Source: DASYML01 sp036399835
GTDB taxonomy: Bacteria > Acidobacteriota > Blastocatellia > Pyrinomonadales > Pyrinomonadaceae
Direction of reading: 5' to 3'
DNA length: 9,782 nucleotides
Assembly (NCBI GenBank): GCA_036399835.1
Contig: DASWMI010000137.1
Span: forward strand, 1 to 9,782
Every line of letters starts with the position of its first letter. The stretch's first letter is position 1. Of the stretch, positions 1 through 4,356 are shown one piece after another. A model generated the notes under the pieces. It was not told the origin of the DNA, ran no database searches, and worked only from the letters and a program-made list of their open reading frames with translations. A program made the translations under genes and the position numbers.

Positions 1-218
1 ACTTGCGGCGAGTTGCGCGAGACTGAGGTCTTGACGCCGCTCTTGAAGGAGCTACGCGTCCCGCAGACCGGACAACTGACGCGCGAGACCTGCCCGCGCT
101 TGGTGATGGAGGCGACCACGTGACCGCGCTCGACTCCGCACACCGCGCAAAGCTTTTCTACGCGCTCACCGACTACGAATAGCTTCTTCTCTATCGTCTT
201 CTCGACAGTCTTTTCCAT
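1..218 (-). CDS. Small zinc-ribbon protein, 3' end cut by the window edge
   Basis: Reading the minus strand from the ATG at 218 gives 72 codons with no stop before the left edge, so the C-terminus is missing. The protein begins MEKTVEKTIEKKLFVVGERV and contains two CxxC knuckles, C24-x2-C27 (CAVC) and C49-x2-C52 (CPVC), 21 residues apart, which is the layout of a single zinc ribbon. After the second knuckle it is rich in Ser, Lys and Arg, suggesting a basic nucleic-acid-binding tail. A purine-rich Shine-Dalgarno stretch (AAAGGAAGAG) lies a few bases upstream of the ATG at about 223-232. I do not recognise the family by name; zinc ribbons of this size are often hypothetical proteins or small transcription/translation accessories. 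It follows rhlE on the same strand after a gap of about 175 bases. Confidence 0.7.
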   Translation of the reverse strand, partial: MEKTVEKTIEKKLFVVGERVEKLCAVCGVERGHVVASITKRGQVSRVSCPVCGTRSSFKSGVKTSVSRNSPQ

Positions 219-393
219 CCTTCACTCTTCCTTTCAATCTGCCCCCCGCCTCGTCGTCAAAGGCAGACCGTTTGAAATTTCCAGACACCTGCGCTCCCTG
301 GAACCCGAGCGACAAAGTCTTCTAGCCCTCGTGCTTTGTACCCGAGCCTGAGCGCAGGCACCAAGCGCGCGAGTTCTCTTGTCATGTCAAAAT

Positions 394-1614
394 CTATCTA
401 CCGCGTCTCGGACGAAAGGAGCGCCGCGCGACCGTCCCGCCCTGCCTGACGGAAGCAAACGGCCTCGCCGCCGCAGTCGCCACCGCTGGCTGTGCGCCGC
501 CGAAATCCGGCAGCAACACACGCTCGACCGATTGGCCCGTCAACCGCTCTATGGCCCGCATGGATAGCTCTTCAACCGGCGTGACCAGCGTGATCGCGCG
601 GCCACGATTTCCGGCACGGCCCGTGCGGCCTATGCGGTGCACATAATCTTCCGGCGCGTTGGGCACGTCGTAATTGATGACGTGCGAGATTGAATCAACG
701 TCAATCCCGCGCGCGGCGATGTCTGTCGCCACGAGGACGCGCGTTTGTCCGTCTTTAAAGCCGCGCAGTGCAGCTTCGCGCTGCGGCTGCGTGCGGTCAG
801 CGTGAATGCGGTTGACCTTGTGCGCGCGTTTTTCGAGTATGTGAGAGAGACGCTCGGCCCCGCGCCGTGTGCGCGTAAAGACAAGCACGCGCTCGAAGCG
901 CTCGCGTTCAAGAAGGTCCAGCAGGAGCGCCATCTTCGATTCGGTCGCGACAGGGTAAGCCATCTGCTCGACCATGACTGGGGCGCGTCCGCGCTGGTTG
1001 ACCTCTACGAGCTTGGGCGCACGCATGGTTGAGCGCGCGAGCTGTTCAATCGCCGAAGACATCGTGGCAGAGAAGAGGAGCGTCTGCCTTTCTTTGGGAA
1101 GCGCCGCCAGCACGCGACGAATCGCGGGCCAGAAACCCATGTCGAGCATCCTATCGGCTTCATCAAGGACGAGCGTTTCGACGTAAGAAAAATCGATTGC
1201 GCCGCGCTCTAAATGGTCCAGCAGGCGCCCCGGGGTGGCGATCACTACGCTGACGCCGCGCTTGAGCGCCTCTGTCTGACGCCTCAGTGCCGCGCCGCCG
1301 ATTAAGGTCACGACTCGCGCGAGTTTCTTTGGGACCAGCGAGCGATAGCTGGCTTCGATCTGTGTCGCCAGCTCGCGCGTCGGAGCGAGCACGAGTAAGC
1401 GCATGCCAGGGCGTGGCGTGGCTTCCATGCGTTGAATAATCGGGAGCAGGAATGCTGCCGTTTTGCCTGTGCCCGTCTCGGCGCAGCCGATCAGGTCCGA
1501 GCCTGCGAGCACGATTGGAATGGCCGCTGTTTGAATTGGTGTTGGTTCGGTATATCCGAGGGACTCGCACACGCGCACCAGCGCGGGCTGTAATCCCAAC
1601 TGAGAAAAGTTCAT
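394..1614 (-). CDS. rhlE: DEAD-box ATP-dependent RNA helicase, RhlE type
   Basis: A 406-aa cytoplasmic ATP-dependent RNA helicase that unwinds short RNA duplexes; RhlE-type enzymes act in ribosome assembly, RNA decay and cold growth (family knowledge). All signature motifs are present in order: Q motif with PTPIQ at 24-28, Walker A AETGTGKT 45-52, PTRELA 78-83, TPGR 127-130, DEAD 151-154, SAT 182-184, ARGID 301-305 and HRIGRTGR 326-333. The tail after about 370 is Ala/Gly/Arg-rich and ends in a basic FRPRRGR, a typical RNA-binding extension. The frame is open back to 1710, but I chose the ATG at 1614: it is preceded by AAAGGA at 1619-1624, it gives the usual family N-terminus MNFSQLGL, and the upstream ATG lies in the loop of a terminator. 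No clear promoter is visible between that terminator and the start, so transcription may partly be read-through from the RRM gene. Confidence 0.95.
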   Translation of the reverse strand: MNFSQLGLQPALVRVCESLGYTEPTPIQTAAIPIVLAGSDLIGCAETGTGKTAAFLLPIIQRMEATPRPGMRLLVLAPTRELATQIEASYRSLVPKKLARVVTLIGGAALRRQTEALKRGVSVVIATPGRLLDHLERGAIDFSYVETLVLDEADRMLDMGFWPAIRRVLAALPKERQTLLFSATMSSAIEQLARSTMRAPKLVEVNQRGRAPVMVEQMAYPVATESKMALLLDLLERERFERVLVFTRTRRGAERLSHILEKRAHKVNRIHADRTQPQREAALRGFKDGQTRVLVATDIAARGIDVDSISHVINYDVPNAPEDYVHRIGRTGRAGNRGRAITLVTPVEELSMRAIERLTGQSVERVLLPDFGGAQPAVATAAARPFASVRQGGTVARRSFRPRRGR

Positions 1615-1675
1615 AAAATCCTTTGGCGTCAGGCTCAAACATTTGATTAAATGCGAGCGCGCCTGTTTGTACCTG

Positions 1676-1728
1676 AAAAAATTTAAAGCGCCTCCGGCGG
1701 CATTCGTCACATCGCGCGGAGGCGCTTT
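1676..1728 (-). terminator. Rho-independent terminator after the RRM gene
   Basis: Perfect 12-bp inverted repeat, AAAGCGCCTCCG at 1685-1696 and CGGAGGCGCTTT at 1717-1728, with a 20-nt loop. On the minus strand the stem is followed by AAATTTTTT (down to 1676), the classic U-tract. It lies 39 bases past the RRM stop codon and 62 bases before the helicase start, so it separates the two genes or attenuates transcription into rhlE. Confidence 0.9.
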
Positions 1729-1766
1729 CTACCTTGAGGTTCTCTGTTGAAGCTCAATAGTAAAGC

Positions 1767-2159
1767 TTACCAGCGCGGCTCGCGGTTTCCACCGCCGCCA
1801 CCGCCGCCGCCATAGCCACCGCGACCACCGCCGCCGCCGCCACGACCGCCACCGCCGCCGCCATATCCGCCACGACCGCCGCCACCACCGCCACCGCGAT
1901 TACCACGGTCTTCGCGCGGGCGAGCTTCGTTGACGGTCAGGTTGCGACCGTTCATTTCCTTACCATTGAACTGCTCGATGGCCTTCTGGCCCTCTTCCTT
2001 GGAAGACATCTCGACAAAGCCGAAACCGCGTGAGCGGCCAGTGTCGCGGTCTTCCACGACTGAAGCCGACTCGACCGTGCCTACCTGTGAGAATAGCTGC
2101 TGCAAATCCTCGCTCGAAGTCTGGAACGAGAGATTACCGACGTAAAGTTTCATAGACAT
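1767..2159 (-). CDS. Glycine-rich RRM RNA-binding protein
   Basis: A 130-aa single-RRM protein of the bacterial/cyanobacterial Rbp type, expected to bind single-stranded RNA in the cytoplasm. The RRM covers residues 3-80, with RNP2 LYVGNL at 5-10 and RNP1 RGFGFVEM at 44-51, including the aromatic positions that stack on RNA bases. Residues ~85-126 are a Gly/Arg/Tyr tail built from GGYGGGGG-like units, followed by a short NREPRW end. Such Gly-rich RRM proteins are commonly cold-induced (family knowledge). Two in-frame ATGs exist, at 2159 and 2153; the Shine-Dalgarno AGGAGAGG at 2169-2176 is 9 nt from the first and 15 nt from the second, favouring 2159. The same Shine-Dalgarno is partly buried in a hairpin (see 2172-2188). 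A terminator follows the gene, and rhlE lies beyond it on the same strand. Confidence 0.93.
   Translation of the reverse strand: MSMKLYVGNLSFQTSSEDLQQLFSQVGTVESASVVEDRDTGRSRGFGFVEMSSKEEGQKAIEQFNGKEMNGRNLTVNEARPREDRGNRGGGGGGGRGGYGGGGGGRGGGGGGRGGYGGGGGGGGNREPRW
1788..1904 (-). repeat. Low-complexity GGN-codon tract encoding the Gly-rich tail
   Basis: On the plus strand this reads as near-continuous CCN triplets (CCGCCGCCA and CCACGACCG variants); on the coding strand it encodes glycine with interspersed Arg and Tyr. Imperfect ~11-residue units of the form RGGYGGGGGG recur about three times. Such tracts change length easily by slippage, so the exact unit number may vary between strains or be a place of assembly error. 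Confidence 0.8.
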
Positions 2160-2171
2160 GTAGTTGTACCT

Positions 2172-2188
2172 CTCCTACGTGGTAGGAG
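2172..2188 (-). promoter_or_regulatory. Hairpin that hides the RRM gene's Shine-Dalgarno
   Basis: On the minus strand CTCCTAC (2188-2182), a 3-nt loop CAC and GTAGGAG (2178-2172) form a perfect 7-bp stem. The 3' arm contains the AGGAG of the Shine-Dalgarno; the 5' arm is an anti-Shine-Dalgarno. Only the last bases (AGG at 2171-2169) stay unpaired. The fold is seen directly; a role in temperature-dependent or autoregulated translation is inferred. Confidence 0.5.
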
Positions 2189-2542
2189 TAATCTGAGAGA
2201 AGCTGCGAATCAAAGTGGCTTCGATGTAACGGTAGGCAGCGAAGGCTCGCGTTCGGGTGCTCTTAAATGAGCGGCTTCTAAAGTTGAAATCAGCCTGCTC
2301 TCGAATCATCCAAAACGCCGCCGTCAAAAGGCTAGTAAGCTTGGGGCGCATCACCGTTGATGCCAGAGAGAAGGAATTAACCAGTCACTATGATGCACTA
2401 AAAAGCGGTCAGGTTGCAAGCTCCGAAGACCACCCCGAAGGAATAAGAACAAAAAACACAAACATTTAAGGCCGCCGCCAGGCATCCTCAAATGGTCCAA
2501 ACGTGCCCGCGCACCGCACAAATTATCCTCCGCGCCTGAAAT
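2189..2542. other. Gene-free stretch upstream of the RRM gene
   Basis: About 350 bases between the RRM start and the terminator of the tRNA-Asn unit. It must hold the RRM gene's promoter and probably a long 5' leader. A TTGACG (minus strand, 2327-2322) could be a -35 box, but I see no good -10 at the right spacing. A small GCTC-ATTTAA-GAGC hairpin lies near 2258-2272. A plus-strand GTG-started frame of 70 codons (2257-2469) has no Shine-Dalgarno and resembles nothing I know; I treat it as chance. Confidence 0.4.
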
Positions 2543-2570
2543 AAAAAAGGGAAGGCGCTGAACCTTCCCT
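2543..2570 (-). terminator. Rho-independent terminator of the tRNA-Asn unit
   Basis: Minus-strand stem AGGGAAGG / CCTTCCCT (2570-2563 with 2555-2548), loop TTCAGCG of 7 nt, followed directly by a T run (to 2543). It sits about 20 bases past the tRNA 3' end and closes the transcript. Confidence 0.93.
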
Positions 2571-2578
2571 CACTAATC

Positions 2579-2592
2579 GAGTTTATAAACTC
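2579..2592. repeat. 14-bp palindrome across the tRNA-Asn 3' end
   Basis: GAGTTTATAAACTC is a perfect palindrome covering the last two acceptor bases, the discriminator G73 (2590) and the first trailer bases of tRNA-Asn. In the precursor RNA it could form a small hairpin competing with the acceptor stem or marking the 3' processing site. It may also be chance. Confidence 0.4.
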
Positions 2593-2594
2593 CG

Positions 2595-2627
<33 letters not shown>

Positions 2628-3192
2628 CGCATGTTCCTATGTTTTCACATAGGGGCGGACTATCTCATCAACTCGCTCATGAGTTGTCGGGCGCTCGCGG
2701 GGGTCTTATCGGTTGGCTTCCTCAACCCCTAGTCTCTGCACGTTCCTGCTTACAACGTACTTAACTTAGTACGCGCCTTTCAGCAGGCTTCGCTCAGGAT
2801 TGCCATACCGGCAAGCTGCCAGCGTAGGTTTCCCTGAATTCACCCGATTTTTCAACCACAGTCACCTGTGGAAGCTGCAACGTTCCTGCATGAACTTCTC
2901 TATGACAATGGGCGCACAAAAGAATGCATTTTTCGACTTCTTTCTTCACCCGTTCCCAACTTCGTGTATAACCTTTTCTTGAAATACCGAAGTCTTTTTG
3001 TGCAGGGTCGAGGTGATGAAATTCTAATGCCTCAATACACCGATCATAACTACAGACCTGACAGCGACCACCTTTATAATCTACCGCCATCAATCGCACC
3101 TTCTCTCTTCTTCTTTGAACTGCTTTGAGAAGATACTTTCTGCGTTCCTGATATGTGCGCTTTCTGCCATTGTAAAAGATCATGCAGTGCTT
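2628..3192 (-). ncRNA. Group I self-splicing intron in the tRNA-Asn anticodon
   Basis: The 565-nt intron starts after a U of the 5' exon (...GGCTGT, 3193) and ends in G (...CATGCG, 2628), the group I boundary rule. Core elements are visible in order: P TTCAGGGAAACC (2838-2827), Q GGCAATCCTGAGC (2804-2792), R GTGCAGAGACTA (2741-2730) and S TAGTCC (2662-2657). P4 is TCAGG/CCTGA, P7 is GACTA/TAGTC, P8 is CAACTC/GAGTTG just before S, and P9 is a 7-bp stem CCTATGT/ACATAGG closed by a GAAA tetraloop (2653-2636). A P6 extension CGTACT/AGTACG also folds. P, Q and R closely match the cyanobacterial/plastid tRNA-Leu(UAA) intron core. I could not assign P1 firmly; GCAG at 3167-3164 could pair with exon CUGU. 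A candidate P3 is ATCGG/CCGAT. An HNH ORF fills the 5' two thirds. Confidence 0.93.
2794..3183 (-). CDS. HNH endonuclease encoded in the group I intron
   Basis: A 129-aa protein of the HNH superfamily, presumably the homing endonuclease that spreads the intron by cutting intronless tRNA-Asn genes (inference from location). After a basic helical N-terminus rich in RRK, it has C41-x2-C44, the catalytic pair H56-H57 in LEFHHLD, then C90-x2-C93 with H94 and H98 in LCAHCHREVH. The four Cys fit a structural zinc site. The usual N of H-N-H is His92 here. The start is uncertain: the ATG at 3183 is only 10 nt into the intron and has no Shine-Dalgarno, whereas the ATG at 3090 (M32) has GAAGG 8 nt upstream and still keeps the whole HNH domain. 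The N-terminal part looks like that of related proteins as I recall them, so I keep the long form. The last ~15 codons and the TGA overlap ribozyme elements P and Q. Confidence 0.85.
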   Translation of the reverse strand: MIFYNGRKRTYQERRKYLLKAVQRRREKVRLMAVDYKGGRCQVCSYDRCIEALEFHHLDPAQKDFGISRKGYTRSWERVKKEVEKCILLCAHCHREVHAGTLQLPQVTVVEKSGEFRETYAGSLPVWQS

Positions 3193-3230
3193 ACAGCCGA
3201 ATGCTCTGCCATTGAGCTACTGCGGAAGAT

Positions 3231-3277
3231 GCGCCCTCGCTGGAAGCTTTAAAGGGCAAGCTTACGGCGGAGGGCGC
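3231..3277 (-). other. Leader hairpin of the tRNA-Asn precursor
   Basis: GCGCCCTC (3231-3238) and GAGGGCGC (3270-3277) pair perfectly, with a nested AAGCTT/AAGCTT pair (3244-3249, 3258-3263). On the minus strand it begins about where transcription should start (near 3276) and ends 4 bases before the tRNA 5' end, so nearly the whole 5' leader is this stem. On the plus strand it is followed by AATTTTTAT and could act as a terminator, but no plus-strand gene runs into it. Confidence 0.55.
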
Positions 3278-3282
3278 GAATT

Positions 3283-3312
3283 TTTATAGCAGATGGGCTG
3301 TTGGAGTGTCAA
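3283..3312 (-). promoter_or_regulatory. Sigma70 promoter of the tRNA-Asn unit
   Basis: Minus strand: -35 TTGACA (3312-3307, exact consensus), 18-nt spacer, -10 TATAAA (3288-3283). Start of transcription is predicted near 3276, about 50 bases before the tRNA 5' end at 3226. The good match suits a constitutive stable-RNA promoter. Confidence 0.8.
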
Positions 3313-3468
3313 ACGCTCTTCATGGAGCGCGTGCGAGGGGTATCTGGTCTCAGCTCTCAAGGAGATTTCAGGCGGCTTCGAGGCTTGCGTGCGGGGCATG
3401 AGGTGAGAGAATATCTTGGACCATTCGGAATTTTCGTGAATAGCTCGGAGACGTTCTGGTATCTCGCT

Positions 3469-3490
3469 GCGCGGCAGAGGCGCGGCAGAG
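3469..3490 (+). repeat. 11-bp tandem duplication before the esterase
   Basis: GCGCGGCAGAG occurs twice head to tail (3469-3479, 3480-3490), followed by GCAGGAG, which supplies the esterase Shine-Dalgarno. It looks like a small slippage duplication in the 5' leader. The rest of 3313-3468 holds no gene I can support. Confidence 0.6.
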
Positions 3491-3506
3491 GCAGGAGATT
3501 GTTTAG

Positions 3507-4241
3507 ATGTTACGCCGGATAACGGGTTGGTACAGTCAGAAGCTGGGGATGGAGATGCCGATTGTGGCTTACGGCCACGCCGGATACCCGATGCTGTTTT
3601 TCCCTACGGCTGCGGCGGATTTTCTGGAGTATGAGAGATTCCACCTGATAGACGCCATCGCGCATCACATAGAAGCGGGGCGCGTGCGCGTCTATTCGAT
3701 CAATAGCGTCAATCGTTACGCACTCTTGAACGAGAGCGCCTCGCCGCAGTGGAAGGCCGAGATACTGACGCGGTATGACAGTTATGTGGTTGATGAAGTG
3801 CTGCCTCTGATACGCGAGGATGTGGGGGACGCTGAGGCGCGGCCCATGACGACCGGCGCGAGTCTAGGCGCGTACCTCGCCGCCAACGCTTATTTCCGTC
3901 ACCCGGACATCTTCGGCGGAACGATGCCTATGAGCGGCAGCTACGATGTGCGCTCATACTTTGACGGCTACTACGACCAGAACGTCTACTTTAATAATCC
4001 TGTGGACTATCTGAGGAATCTCGACGACGATTACTATCTGCCACTCCTGCGCCGCGCCAATGCCATCTACATTCTTTCGGGGCAGGGCGCGTATGAAGCG
4101 CCGGACCGCAGCCGCCATCTCTCGGAAGTCCTCGCCTCGAAAGGCATCCCGCACACGCTGGACCTCTGGGGCTACGACGTTAACCACGACTGGCCCTGGT
4201 GGCGCAAGATGCTGGACCACTACATAGGCAAGCTGTTTTAA
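3507..4241 (+). CDS. Putative esterase (alpha/beta hydrolase, esterase D-like)
   Basis: A 244-aa protein of the putative-esterase group of alpha/beta hydrolases (the COG4947-like branch as I recall it). The nucleophile elbow is G117-A-S119-L-G121 (TTGASLGAYLAAN); the catalytic His is most likely H227 in YDVNHDWPWW, and an acid such as D200 lies in the SGQGAYEAPDRS segment. There is no signal peptide or membrane span, so it is cytoplasmic. The natural substrate is unknown; acyl or formyl esters are possible. The length is normal for the family. The ATG at 3507 is preceded by AGGAGA at 3493-3498, 8 nt away. It is a lone plus-strand gene running towards the PBP gene, with a shared terminator between them. 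Confidence 0.85.
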   Translation: MLRRITGWYSQKLGMEMPIVAYGHAGYPMLFFPTAAADFLEYERFHLIDAIAHHIEAGRVRVYSINSVNRYALLNESASPQWKAEILTRYDSYVVDEVLPLIREDVGDAEARPMTTGASLGAYLAANAYFRHPDIFGGTMPMSGSYDVRSYFDGYYDQNVYFNNPVDYLRNLDDDYYLPLLRRANAIYILSGQGAYEAPDRSRHLSEVLASKGIPHTLDLWGYDVNHDWPWWRKMLDHYIGKLF

Positions 4242-4272
4242 AGGAGAGTAGGGACGCGGAAGTAGAAACGAT

Positions 4273-4329
4273 GAAGGCAGAACTCGCGTGGAAGCAACAA
4301 TCTTTCCCGCGAGTTCTGCCTTCTTCTTT
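4273..4329. terminator. Bidirectional terminator between convergent genes
   Basis: Perfect 16-bp inverted repeat, GAAGGCAGAACTCGCG (4273-4288) and its complement at 4308-4323, with a 19-nt loop. On the plus strand TTCTTTG follows; on the minus strand ATCGTTTC follows. It lies 31 bases after the esterase stop and 33 bases after the PBP stop, the expected place for ending both transcripts. Confidence 0.85.
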
Positions 4330-4356
4330 GTCCAGCCCGCCTGCTTGAGCGTTTCT

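Noticed and set aside
1793..1905. CCN-rich tract as a possible CRISPR or satellite
   Set aside because: It is the codon repeat of the glycine-rich protein tail; there are no spacers.
2257..2469. 70-codon plus-strand frame starting GTG
   Set aside because: No Shine-Dalgarno, no recognisable motif, and it lies antisense to the RRM gene's upstream region.
3185..3226. 5' half of a tRNA that at first reads as tRNA-Tyr, anticodon GTA
   Set aside because: Read straight through, CTGTAA suggests GTA, but no matching 3' half follows. The matching stems are 565 bases away at 2627-2590 and restore anticodon GTT with Asn-type G73.
3231..3285. Plus-strand terminator (stem followed by AATTTTTAT)
   Set aside because: No plus-strand gene runs into it; the T run is the complement of the tRNA promoter -10 region, so the leader-hairpin reading fits better.
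3301..3522. 73-codon plus-strand frame starting TTG before the esterase
   Set aside because: It begins over the tRNA promoter, overlaps the esterase start, lacks a Shine-Dalgarno and runs through a tandem duplication; composition looks random.
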